The position numbers and the translations under genes were made by a program. From NCBI GenBank assembly GCA_038222915.1, contig JBBRHH010000203.1, positions 1 to 9,743 of the forward strand: a stretch of DNA of 9,743 nucleotides, written 5' to 3'. Under the pieces are notes generated by a model that saw only the letters and a program-made list of their open reading frames with translations, had not been told where the DNA came from and did no database searches. Numbering within the stretch: the first letter of the stretch is position 1; each line of letters opens with the position of its first letter. This DNA is from JBBRHH01 sp038222915 (lineage in GTDB: Bacteria; Planctomycetota; Phycisphaerae; Tepidisphaerales; Tepidisphaeraceae). This document shows, piece by piece, positions 1 to 6,064 of this stretch.

Positions 1-57
1 GCACCCATCGTCAATCCCCGGAAGCAAGTGAGCGTGAACGTCTATTCGGCCGGCCAT
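1..57 (-). CDS. PHP-fold tyrosine-protein phosphatase, CpsB/YwqE type (5' end only)
   Basis: Only the first 19 codons are in the window; the gene runs off the left edge. The reading from ATG at 57 is MAGRIDVHAHLLPGIDDGC. This closely matches the start of the CpsB/CapC/YwqE family, whose members begin with an (I)D-x-H-x-H-(I/L)LPG-x-DDG motif. In that family the two histidines are the first metal ligands of a PHP (polymerase and histidinol phosphatase) fold that dephosphorylates tyrosine kinases controlling capsule and exopolysaccharide synthesis. The start lies 9 bases after the stop of the methyltransferase on the same strand, so the two are probably co-transcribed. No strong Shine-Dalgarno sequence is visible; a weak GAAG lies upstream. 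Another PHP-domain hydrolase is the main alternative. The DxHxHxLPG part is seen directly, but the family call rests on 19 residues. Confidence 0.65.
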   Translation of the reverse strand, partial: MAGRIDVHAHLLPGIDDGC

Positions 58-66
58 AATACAACT

Positions 67-684
67 TCAAGGTTCCAGTTCAGGTTTATGCAGGCAGATC
101 GTCGTATCGCCCTGCATGTAATCATCCAGCAATTCTACGCGCGCACTCAGCGTCCGGGCGAATGCCAAAACATCTTCCGGCCGATGCCACCGCAACCAGA
201 ACGCCGCGGCCAGGTCCGACGACGACAAAAAATTAAAAACCACCGCCTCCACCGCCGCTTCATAAGCAACCCGGATCGTAGCGTAAAACACATCCGCGTC
301 GAGTGTGTTCAGCGACCCGCTGAACACCACCGCATCCGCCCCAACCAGCAGCCGCGCAGGCTCGCTCACAAAATCCGCCTCCACAATCAAACAGTCACGA
401 TGCTTCTTCCCCCGCGCCGCCGCCGCCAGTTCCGCCACAGCTTCCAGCCCCACATAGTGCATCGGAGTCATCCGGTTCTTCTGCAGATAATCCAGAAAAT
501 CCGCCCGCCCGCACCCCGCATCCAAAACCGTCCGCCCCGTAAACTCATAAAGCCGCGAAATAGCCTCAAAACGATCCTCCTGCGTCCGAGGCGTAGCCCA
601 CAAAAGCGAACCAAACCCCGCCCCATGTTTCTCCACCGCGCGGGTATACGGCTTCAGATATTCCGGATCAGCAGCATCGGCCAT
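67..684 (-). CDS. SAM-dependent methyltransferase, class I
   Basis: A 205-residue protein with a class I (Rossmann-fold) methyltransferase core. Motif I, VLDAGCGRADF, lies at about residues 53-63 and forms the S-adenosylmethionine glycine loop. The acidic residue after strand 2 is in YVGLEAV (77-83), the VEADF stretch (101-105) resembles motif III, and VVFSGSLNTL (119-128) occupies the motif IV position. The first 50 residues form a helical cap (YLKPYTRAVEKHGAGFGSLLWATPRTQEDRFEAI). The acceptor substrate cannot be read from the sequence. The start is the ATG at 684; no clear Shine-Dalgarno sequence precedes it. The gene is the first of a likely minus-strand pair with the CpsB-like phosphatase 9 bases downstream. 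That hints at, but does not prove, a role near surface polysaccharide metabolism. The fold is confident and the function is not. Confidence 0.85.
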   Translation of the reverse strand: MADAADPEYLKPYTRAVEKHGAGFGSLLWATPRTQEDRFEAISRLYEFTGRTVLDAGCGRADFLDYLQKNRMTPMHYVGLEAVAELAAAARGKKHRDCLIVEADFVSEPARLLVGADAVVFSGSLNTLDADVFYATIRVAYEAAVEAVVFNFLSSSDLAAAFWLRWHRPEDVLAFARTLSARVELLDDYMQGDTTICLHKPELEP

Positions 685-727
685 GTCAAACAGCTTATAT
701 CACCAGTTGCGTTACGTCCTTCCTGCC

Positions 728-765
728 CCCTCGCCCTGTAATCAGGGAGAGGGCTGGGGTGAGGG
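728..765. repeat. REP-like hairpin repeat in divergent intergenic region
   Basis: An imperfect inverted repeat: arms of 11 bases (ccctcgccctg at 728-738 and cagggagaggg at 743-753) with one mismatch enclose a four-base loop, taat. It continues as ctggggtgaggg. Short elements of this 'cagggagagggctggggtgaggg' kind are familiar as dispersed intergenic repeats in many high-GC bacterial genomes; that is from memory, and copy number here is unknown. It lies just upstream of the methyltransferase start at 684, between two divergently transcribed units. It could act as a bidirectional transcript-end or stabilising hairpin, or simply be a mobile palindromic repeat. Confidence 0.55.
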
Positions 766-846
766 CCTTCTCGCCAAAAACCTCTCAACTCATCAGAAGC
801 ATCGCGTCGGTCCTTCCGCTTGGCGACACCCCACCCTCCCGCTACC

Positions 847-1224
847 ATGCCGCCGATGCAGTTGCTCTTGCACGGACCCATCACTCCCGCCGTCGGCGAA
901 GCCCTCAAAAAGCACGGCCACCAAACCCACGACGTCGCCGAACTCGACCTCGGCCCCGTCATCGACATGACCGACATCCTTCAGGGCGCAAAAGCCCGCC
1001 AGTGGGACGTCCTCACCGCCGACGCCGGCCTCGCCCACGCCCCCTTCGAATCCGATCGCTGGTTCGACCGCGCAATCGTCTTCCTGCAACTCACCGGCGG
1101 CGAAGTCGAGCAGGACGACGCCATCGAACGCCTCTTCACCCGCTACAAACGCCTCACCCCCCGGCGTCTCTACACCGTCACCGAAAAGCGGGTAAAAATC
1201 CGCCAGTTGCCCGGCCCTAAATAA
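847..1224 (+). CDS. PIN-like small protein (DUF5615/Mut7-C-like)
   Basis: A 125-residue protein if the ATG at 847 is used; the ATG at 856 (MQLLLHGPIT) is equally plausible. A TTG at 820 in the same frame is less likely because the added residues are proline-rich and atypical. The pattern LLLHGPITPAVGEALKKHGHQTHDVAEL, then D..DILQGAKARQWDVLTADAGLA, follows the layout of DUF5615-type PIN-like domains: a strand, a long helix, a strand, an acidic helix start, then a strand ending in T-x-D. PIN-fold proteins are usually metal-dependent RNases. The first acidic residue of the usual LLDENL start is replaced here (LLHGPI), so activity is doubtful. The stop is 14 bases before the kinase start, suggesting a shared transcript. 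No partner antitoxin gene is visible, so a toxin role is not supported. Confidence 0.6.
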   Translation: MPPMQLLLHGPITPAVGEALKKHGHQTHDVAELDLGPVIDMTDILQGAKARQWDVLTADAGLAHAPFESDRWFDRAIVFLQLTGGEVEQDDAIERLFTRYKRLTPRRLYTVTEKRVKIRQLPGPK

Positions 1225-1238
1225 AGGAGTAATTCGAA

Positions 1239-2144
1239 ATGTCCCTGCTGGTCACTGGCTCAATCGGAATTGACACCGTGGAAACGCCGTTCGGCAAGCG
1301 CGAGAACGTGATAGGGGGGTCCGCCATCTACTTCGCTTACGCCGCCAGCTTCTTCACCCCCGTCCGCCTCGTCGGCGTCGTCGGAGAAGATTCCCCCGAA
1401 GCTCTCACCTCCGTCTTCGAAGGCCGAAACGTCGACACCGGCGGCCTCGAACGCCGCGCCGGCAGCAAAACCTTCCGCTGGCACGGCTCCTACATAAAGG
1501 ACATGAACGAAGCCCAGACCGTCGAGGTCGATCTCAACGTTCTCGCCGAGCGCGCCCCAAAAATCCCCGAAAACTTCCGCGACAGCCGCTACGTCTTCCT
1601 CGCCAACACCCACCCGGTGTTGCAGCAGGGCATGATCGAAAGTCTCCGCTCGCCCAAGCTCATCGTCGCCGACACCATGAATCTCTGGATTCAGCAGGAA
1701 CGTCCCGAGCTGATGAAGCTCCTCTCCAAAATCCATGGCCTCGTCCTCAATGACGGCGAAGCCCGCCTTCTCACCGAAAAGAAAAACCTCATCGCCGCCG
1801 CCCGCGAAGTTTTAAAGATGGGCCCCAAATTCGTCGTCATCAAAAAGGGCGAACACGGCTCGTTGCTCTACAGCGAAGACGACGGCGCCTTCGTCCTCCC
1901 GGCCTATCCCGCCGAGGAAGTCATCGACCCCACCGGTGCAGGCGACAGCTTCGCCGGCGGCATGATGGGCTACCTCTCCAGCCAGGGCACCCTCTCTCCC
2001 GCCACCCTCAAACGCGCCATGGCCTACGGAACCGTCGTCGCCAGCTACACCATCTCCGACTTCTCCCTCGGCGGCCTCAAATCCCTCACCCGTGAAATCA
2101 TTGACGAACGCTGGTCAAATTATAAATTCGCCATGAGCTTCTGA
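1239..2144 (+). CDS. PfkB-family carbohydrate/nucleoside kinase
   Basis: A 301-residue ATP-dependent kinase of the PfkB/ribokinase family. The N-terminal strand MSLLVTGSIGIDTVETP leads into the family's glycine pair in VIGGSAIYFA (Gly26-Gly27). The C-terminal signature DPTGAGDSFAGG begins at Asp230, with Asp236 the expected catalytic base next to the anion hole. Length fits the family. The C-terminal part (KRAMAYGTVVASYTISDFSLGGLKSLTREIIDERW) resembles a subgroup of uncharacterised sugar or adenosine-like kinases; the substrate cannot be assigned. A good Shine-Dalgarno sequence, AGGAG at 1225-1229, lies 9 bases before the ATG and directly follows the upstream stop. The gene sits between the PIN-like gene and the hydrolase, on the same strand with short gaps. 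It probably belongs to one operon with them. Confidence 0.92.
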   Translation: MSLLVTGSIGIDTVETPFGKRENVIGGSAIYFAYAASFFTPVRLVGVVGEDSPEALTSVFEGRNVDTGGLERRAGSKTFRWHGSYIKDMNEAQTVEVDLNVLAERAPKIPENFRDSRYVFLANTHPVLQQGMIESLRSPKLIVADTMNLWIQQERPELMKLLSKIHGLVLNDGEARLLTEKKNLIAAAREVLKMGPKFVVIKKGEHGSLLYSEDDGAFVLPAYPAEEVIDPTGAGDSFAGGMMGYLSSQGTLSPATLKRAMAYGTVVASYTISDFSLGGLKSLTREIIDERWSNYKFAMSF

Positions 2145-2176
2145 TCAAACATGATCCCAAACAGTGAGAAACAAGG

Positions 2177-3043
2177 ATGTCTCTCGAACTTTGCATCTTA
2201 GCCAGTGGATCGGCCGGTAACTCCGCCATGCTCCGCACCCCCGCCGGCGTCCTCCTCATCGACGCCGGCCTAGGCCCCCGCACCACCGCCCTTCGCATGA
2301 ACAACACCGGCGTCGCCCTCCGCGACATCCGCGCCATCGTCCTCACCCACCTCGACAGCGACCACTTCAACAACAACTGGGGCCGCACCGTCGCCCAGAA
2401 CAACATCAAGGTCTACTGCCACCAATCCTGCACCGACGAAGTCGCCGCCCGCCTCACCGAAGGCGACTACGGCGACCCCCGCAGCACCAACCACATCTGC
2501 GCCTTTGAAGACCAGAATTTCTCCCCACTCCCCGACCTCACCTTCGCCCCCATCTCCCTGGCCCACGACTCCTCCGGCTCCCACGGCTTCGTCATCAAAG
2601 GCCACAACAGCCGCGTCGGCTACGCCACGGATCTAGGCTACGTCCCCCGCAAACTAGTCGACCATTTCCATGGCCTCCACACCCTCTGCATCGAATCCAA
2701 CTACGACCCCCAGATGCAGGAAGGCAGCGACCGCCCCGATTTCCTAAAGCGAAGAATCACCAGCGGAAAAGGCCACCTCTCCAACCAGCAGGCCTTCGAA
2801 GCAGTCCAGGGAATCCTAAACCGCGCCCAGCGCGCCGCCCAACCGCTCCCGACCCACATCGTGCTCCTCCACCGCAGCCGCCAATGCAACTGCCCCAAAC
2901 TATTAAGAAAACTCTTCGAGCAAGACAAAAGAATCGAAGGCCGCCTGACCCTCACCGAGCAACACCAGCCAACAGCCTGGCTAAGAACCGCCGCCACCGC
3001 CCCAGCCATGGGCGAACAACTCTGCCTGGCGTGGGGAGCTTAG
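2177..3043 (+). CDS. Metallo-beta-lactamase-fold hydrolase, YycJ/WalJ-like
   Basis: A 288-residue protein of the MBL superfamily, closest in layout to YycJ/WalJ nuclease-like proteins. It shows LASGSAGN (8-15), LLIDAG (26-31), the metal motif THLDSDH (57-63), later ligand candidates His130 and Asp152 (ATDLG), IESNYD, KRRITSGKGHLSN (191-203), and LLHRSRQCN with His232. YycJ-type proteins normally carry H-x-H-x-D-H; here the second histidine is Asp60, giving H-x-D-x-D-H. That arrangement also occurs in ComEC-type MBL domains, so the enzyme may still bind metal. Candidate roles are DNA end processing or another phosphodiesterase reaction. The start is ATG 2177, preceded by only a weak aagg. The gap to the kinase is 32 bases, so co-transcription is likely. 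The C-terminal 30 residues have no recognised domain. Confidence 0.85.
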   Translation: MSLELCILASGSAGNSAMLRTPAGVLLIDAGLGPRTTALRMNNTGVALRDIRAIVLTHLDSDHFNNNWGRTVAQNNIKVYCHQSCTDEVAARLTEGDYGDPRSTNHICAFEDQNFSPLPDLTFAPISLAHDSSGSHGFVIKGHNSRVGYATDLGYVPRKLVDHFHGLHTLCIESNYDPQMQEGSDRPDFLKRRITSGKGHLSNQQAFEAVQGILNRAQRAAQPLPTHIVLLHRSRQCNCPKLLRKLFEQDKRIEGRLTLTEQHQPTAWLRTAATAPAMGEQLCLAWGA

Positions 3044-3125
3044 CCCCGCACTCGGCGTCATCTTGCAATCCAACTCCGACCCACATCAATCTGAATACTT
3101 CTACGGACCGTCGTCCATTCCAAAG

Positions 3126-3145
3126 CCCACCGCTCCGCGGTGTGG
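3126..3145. repeat. GC-rich hairpin downstream of the hydrolase gene
   Basis: The sequence cccaccgc-tcc-gcggtgtgg can fold into a six-base perfect stem (3128-3133 with 3137-3142) around a three-base loop, extended by two pairs past a one-base bulge. It lies about 80 bases after the stop of the YycJ-like gene and about 50 bases before the transposase remnant. It has no T-run, so a classical intrinsic terminator is not supported. It may be an end-of-transcript hairpin or a REP-type palindrome linked to the adjacent Y1-type transposase remnant. Confidence 0.35.
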
Positions 3146-3193
3146 ACTCGTCGCGCGCATTGCACCGCCCCAGTGCATCGCAATACTCCATTC

Positions 3194-3436
3194 ATGCCAC
3201 CCGCCCCACAGCCATGGAACGATTGGTACCGCTGCATGACCAACACCTATGGCACCTGGCTCCCCGGCGATCCCAGAGGCTTTCGCACCCGGGATCACCG
3301 CGAGCACGTCGAAGGTGACTACAAAACTCCACCCCCGCGCGGCATCTACGCGCGGGTCCGCTGCAAGTGCAATAATCCATTGGCGTGGTTCACGAGTTCG
3401 CTACTCTTCTGGCAGACTCAGAGGTGGCAATCGTAA
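3194..3436 (+). pseudogene. Y1 (REP-associated/IS200-like) transposase, truncated remnant
   Basis: The reading from ATG 3194 gives PWNDWYRCMTNTYGTWLPGDPRGF, then TRDHREHVEGDYKTPPPRGIY. This is typical of the N-terminus of Y1-type transposases found widely in planctomycetes. Such proteins normally run to about 190-230 residues and carry an HUH motif and a catalytic tyrosine further on. Here similarity fades near 3350-3360. The remaining frame (RCKCNNPLAWFTSSLLFWQ...) looks unrelated and stops at 3436, and no continuation is visible in the other plus frames. The 3' end of the reading overlaps the DUF4238 gene on the other strand. The simplest view is that the transposase was cut when the lower-GC block to its right arrived, or by a later deletion. 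The N-terminal match is confident; the point of breakage is approximate. Confidence 0.65.
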
Positions 3437-4387
3437 CTCACGTCTACGAAATGTTGGTGGCGACTCGGCGTCGAATCCGAATCGTGCCCTTGGGTCAAGA
3501 AATTCGCGTGCACCAGCGTACACATGCTTAAACGAGCCAATCTTCTGGCGATAATTAAACTGGCGCGTCTGCTTGCGACCACAGCGTCTAATCTCGTGGC
3601 ACGAATATTTGCCAGACATGCAGACCGTCAAATCAGCTGACACCGGAAACGTAACTTCCACATCATTTCGGGATGGAACGCCCCATACCGACGCCTGAGT
3701 CGAAACGTCCCAGCGGCAAAGAGGATTGTCGCCGATACAGAAACCAGATGCCGTGCGGTACCATGTCCAGTGAAGTTCGACTAAGCGCGCGGCCATCGGC
3801 ACCAACTCCGATTGTACGTCGATCAGATGTTGACGGTGTGTCGCAACAGGGTCTGGTAGGTATGGAATCTCGCGCCGTCGAATCCGTTCTGCAGCGAAGG
3901 CCATAAGATGGTCCTCGCCCACCTCACGTCCAAGCATGGTGATGATTCGGTCATATTCCAGGGGCCATAGACTACGAATTACTTTCAAAGACTCGTCCCG
4001 GCTTTCGTACACCGCACGGACGGCAATTTCAGGATCAGCGTCCATTTTTTCTCGGAATTTTTGAAAAGCTTCGAAAACTATTGGGACCCTTGGCATAAAT
4101 AACGCCAGCCAGCATGCAAATTCGTTCCGCTCTGCCAGCGTCATCTCAATAGTGCGGCGCGTGTTACCCCATATTTTCTGCCTTAGAATGCGTGCGGCGG
4201 TATTGTCGTATCTCTGCATCATTCCATGTTCGATTTCTTCAGGCCAAGCGTCTACTCTGCTGCCGGCGTTTAACAACGAACTCGATTTAATTGATCCCGT
4301 TGACAGATCAAGTTCGAACAGAGTTTCCACGCGAAAGCGACTCAAAAGAAATTGTGGCAGGTGGTGTGTTATCACGCCAAAATCCAT
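3401..4387 (-). CDS. DUF4238 family protein
   Basis: A 328-residue protein from ATG 4387; a TTG start at 4411 in the same frame would add eight residues and is less likely. It matches the DUF4238 layout. A HHLPQFLLSRF start (residues 8-18) is followed by a short strand pair (LFELDLSTG), a helical middle with ERNEFACWLALFMPRVP (86-102), then the conserved FCIGDNPL (216-223) and TFPVSADL (246-253), and a late FKHVYAGAREF. Members are scattered in bacteria, often in variable genome regions, and have no established biochemical role that I can name. The GIY-YIG gene lies upstream on the same strand with an intergenic gap of about 110 bases, so the two may share an origin but need not share a transcript. 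Codon use is less GC-biased than in the flanking genes, consistent with acquisition. Confidence 0.75.
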   Translation of the reverse strand: MDFGVITHHLPQFLLSRFRVETLFELDLSTGSIKSSSLLNAGSRVDAWPEEIEHGMMQRYDNTAARILRQKIWGNTRRTIEMTLAERNEFACWLALFMPRVPIVFEAFQKFREKMDADPEIAVRAVYESRDESLKVIRSLWPLEYDRIITMLGREVGEDHLMAFAAERIRRREIPYLPDPVATHRQHLIDVQSELVPMAARLVELHWTWYRTASGFCIGDNPLCRWDVSTQASVWGVPSRNDVEVTFPVSADLTVCMSGKYSCHEIRRCGRKQTRQFNYRQKIGSFKHVYAGAREFLDPRARFGFDAESPPTFRRRELRLPPLSLPEE

Positions 4388-4498
4388 CGCCCGCGCGGTA
4401 GCTGGGACCAAAGGGCCGCGTATCGGTCACGTCTGAATTATTTCGCAGGTGCTATGGGTTAATCCAACAGGGAATGTGGTGCCTTCTTGGAGATAGAT

Positions 4499-4876
4499 TT
4501 AAGCCTCTGCGTTCGATTTTGCACCATTCCACGAAGGTGTGAGATCATGGATCAATGAGTCTTCTAGTCCAGCACACAGGTTGACGTGGAAGCCGCCATA
4601 ACGAAGTAGACCATTGTCAGGAAGCGCATAAACTTCGATGTGTTTGCCGGCCGCGAGTGCCGCGATCATGTCACGATTATTGCGAACGTTTGTCCGTTGC
4701 GTCTTGTGAGGATTGCAATAGCCGGCCATGCGACTAGCGAGAGTCTGCACGGACTTTCCGATGTACATCAATTCTCCGTCAGCGACGATGGCATAAAGCA
4801 CATTCGCCCGCTTCCCGTGCTCCTTTATGTCGATCCGAAGTCTGCCTTCGTGGCACGACCAAGAGCCAGCGCACAC
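4499..4876 (-). CDS. GIY-YIG nuclease-domain protein
   Basis: Read from GTG 4876 this is a 125-residue protein containing a GIY-YIG nuclease core. Visible are VLYAIVADG (Tyr28 in the GIY position), MYIGKS (Tyr38-Ile39-Gly40), LASRM (Arg49), GLEDSLI (Glu105, the metal-binding glutamate) and PSWN (Asn117). All expected active-site residues are present, so it is probably an active endonuclease domain. The LCAGLEDSLIHDLTPSWN ending recalls stand-alone GIY-YIG proteins of variable regions, including some restriction-type enzymes; the biological role is not readable here. The GTG start is doubtful: the same frame stays open upstream to a stop at 5027-5029. It reads convincingly as YFDNGDDFQRRP then PLDRLISIGFVCAGSW before joining this domain. 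No ATG, GTG or TTG exists in that extension, only CTG. Either a non-standard start is used or the 5' end was lost at the island edge. Confidence 0.75.
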   Translation of the reverse strand: MCAGSWSCHEGRLRIDIKEHGKRANVLYAIVADGELMYIGKSVQTLASRMAGYCNPHKTQRTNVRNNRDMIAALAAGKHIEVYALPDNGLLRYGGFHVNLCAGLEDSLIHDLTPSWNGAKSNAEA

Positions 4877-4965
4877 GAACCCGATAGAAATTAGGCGGTC
4901 AAGTGGTGTCTGTGTCGTCAGGCTAGGCCTCCGTTGGAAGTCGTCACCATTATCGAAATAGGTGA

Positions 4966-5208
4966 TCAGAAATCCAACCCAAGCGGACGACGCTTCACAA
5001 CCTGTTGAGGCAGAAAACGGGAAGAATTATCGGCTTCCACGGTCGTGCAACGCTCATCACCATCCTCCAACCTCATCTCCACGGCCAACTGCCCCACCAA
5101 CTCCCCGCAGGCATCGCCCGCACCCGCCGCGGCACGCGCGCAACAACGGCAACCCGCTTCCAATGCGAGGTGCGAATTCCGACACTGCTCCATCGTCCCC
5201 ACCCTCAC
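4966..5208 (-). CDS. Possible small Cys-containing protein coupled to the DUF1080 gene
   Basis: An 80-codon frame that I do not recognise. It starts at GTG 5208, overlapping the DUF1080 stop as GTGA, a classic translational-coupling arrangement. An ATG at 5193 is an alternative start, preceded by a G-rich gagggtgggg. Codons end mostly in G or C, like the DUF1080 gene. The protein has four cysteines clustered in its first half (QCRNSHLALEAGCRCCARAAAGAGDAC) and one later, with a helical, acidic middle. Its last 20 codons overlap in another frame the upstream extension of the GIY-YIG reading, so its 3' end may have been altered when the neighbouring block arrived. It could equally be a chance open frame in GC-rich DNA; no family supports it. 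Confidence 0.3.
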   Translation of the reverse strand: MRVGTMEQCRNSHLALEAGCRCCARAAAGAGDACGELVGQLAVEMRLEDGDERCTTVEADNSSRFLPQQVVKRRPLGLDF

Positions 5209-5837
5209 TTCGCCGGCAACTCCTCAATCGAGATATTCCGATAAGCCGCCTCCGACTTCGCCCCACCATGAATCTGCAGCCCAATAAACCCCGTCTGCGC
5301 AATCCCCTCTTCCTTCTCCGTGTAATCCACCGTCACCACGCCATTCAGCTTCAGCAGAACATGCGTCCCCTCACACCGGATCTCATAACTGTTCCACTCC
5401 CCAACCTTCTCAATCTTCTTCAAATCCTCCGGCTCCGGCTTGGCCAGCACCTTGTTCCGCCGGCTCTCATCATAAAGCGCCCCCGAATATCCGGCCCCCA
5501 GGTCCGCCTGATACCCCGACATCTCATTCGGCGGATTCTTCACCCGCTCACTGCGAATCTGCACGCCCCCATTCACAAACCCTTCCGTGCCGGTCAGCTT
5601 GTATTCAATCTTCAAAACAAAGTTGGTGTATTTCTTCGTAGTCGCCAGAAACTCACTCCGCAGATTCCCCTCCATCGACCCGCCCACAATCGCCCCATCC
5701 TTCACCCGCCAGACCTTCTCATTCCCCTCCCACCCCTCCAGCGTCTTCCCATCAAAAAGCACAACCGGCTCCGCCGCGCGGGCCGTCAGGCAAATACAGA
5801 TCAATGCACACAGGCCGACAATCGAAAGACTTTTCAT
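5205..5837 (-). CDS. Secreted DUF1080 protein (3-keto-disaccharide hydrolase domain)
   Basis: A 210-residue protein with a Sec signal peptide: MKS start, a hydrophobic stretch LSIVGLCALICICL, and a likely cleavage after ARA near residue 21. The mature part shows the DUF1080 pattern: VVLFDGKTLEGWEG (25-38), WRVKDGAIVGG, LRSEFLATTKKYTNFVLKIEYKL, GGVQIRSER, EMSGYQADLGAGYSGALYDESRRNKVL, GEWNSYEIRCEG, and a closing GFIGLQIHGG...AAYRNISIEEL. This concanavalin-like beta-sandwich family is greatly expanded in planctomycetes and related phyla. Some members are linked to hydrolysis of 3-keto sugars, so the protein is probably periplasmic and acts on carbohydrate. The start is firmly set by GGAGGA at 5846-5841, three bases before the ATG. 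It is complete, standing alone or followed by the small overlapping frame at 5208. Confidence 0.9.
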   Translation of the reverse strand: MKSLSIVGLCALICICLTARAAEPVVLFDGKTLEGWEGNEKVWRVKDGAIVGGSMEGNLRSEFLATTKKYTNFVLKIEYKLTGTEGFVNGGVQIRSERVKNPPNEMSGYQADLGAGYSGALYDESRRNKVLAKPEPEDLKKIEKVGEWNSYEIRCEGTHVLLKLNGVVTVDYTEKEEGIAQTGFIGLQIHGGAKSEAAYRNISIEELPAK

Positions 5838-5935
5838 GGTTCCTCCGGGAATGGTAAAGTTGATTTGCCCAATCTACCCGTGGCAACTGTCCGTGAGCAA
5901 GGCGCAAGCAGGGTAAGCATTGGGCTGCTTTGGCC

Positions 5936-6064
5936 TTAAAACGTTCTCGTATCCGCCACCACACGTCCACATTCCGGACAAACACCGCTGACATTCCCAG
6001 TCAGATCATACTTGCACGCGGCACAGTCCCGGCGGGCGAAACAGCAGCATCTTGCGCCATCAGA
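5936..6064 (-). pseudogene. Zinc-ribbon tail without a start codon (frame-shifted 3' part of the gene at 6317)
   Basis: In the frame between stops at 6067-6065 and 5938-5936 the sequence reads SDGARCCCFARRDCAACKYDLTG, then NVSGVCPECGRVVADTRTF. The CxxC...KYDLTGNVSGVCPECG stretch is a near-exact form of a C-terminal zinc ribbon that, in planctomycete proteins, usually follows transmembrane helices and a basic linker. No ATG, GTG or TTG lies in this frame before the ribbon. The membrane protein just upstream ends at 6060, so the two halves overlap by only a few bases and sit one base out of register (+1). The parsimonious view is a single original gene of about 127 codons broken by an indel between 6060 and 6067. 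A sequencing error is an equal possibility; programmed frameshifting is less likely. Confidence 0.6.

Larger units (their letters stand above)
3360..4970. mobile_element. Putative acquired island: DUF4238 plus GIY-YIG genes
   Basis: Between about 3360 and 4970 the base composition is visibly lower in GC, by eye roughly 50-55 percent against the mid-60s around it. The strong C- or G-ending codon bias of the flanking genes also disappears. The block holds two minus-strand genes, begins where a Y1 transposase reading collapses, and ends near a point where two overlapping frames appear broken. No terminal inverted repeats, target duplication or integrase were found by eye. Boundaries are therefore approximate and the mechanism of entry is unknown. 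Confidence 0.4.

Noticed and set aside
28..741. A 237-codon plus-strand frame.
   Set aside because: Antisense to the methyltransferase and CpsB-like start; Arg/Pro/His-rich with no recognisable domain.
847..3043. A toxin-antitoxin or defence operon built on the PIN-like gene.
   Set aside because: No antitoxin-like gene is adjacent; the neighbours are a metabolic-type kinase and a YycJ-like hydrolase, and the PIN-like protein lacks an expected acidic residue.
3334..3356. An 8-bp inverted repeat, cccgcgcg and cgcgcggg, around a seven-base loop.
   Set aside because: It lies within the still-recognisable transposase reading (PPPRGIYARV), so it is explained by codons and GC content.
4962..5939. 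A 325-codon plus-strand frame.
   Set aside because: It covers the DUF1080 gene in antisense; the translation is Pro/Arg/His-rich with no family, whereas the minus strand gives a signal peptide, Shine-Dalgarno and clear DUF1080 motifs.
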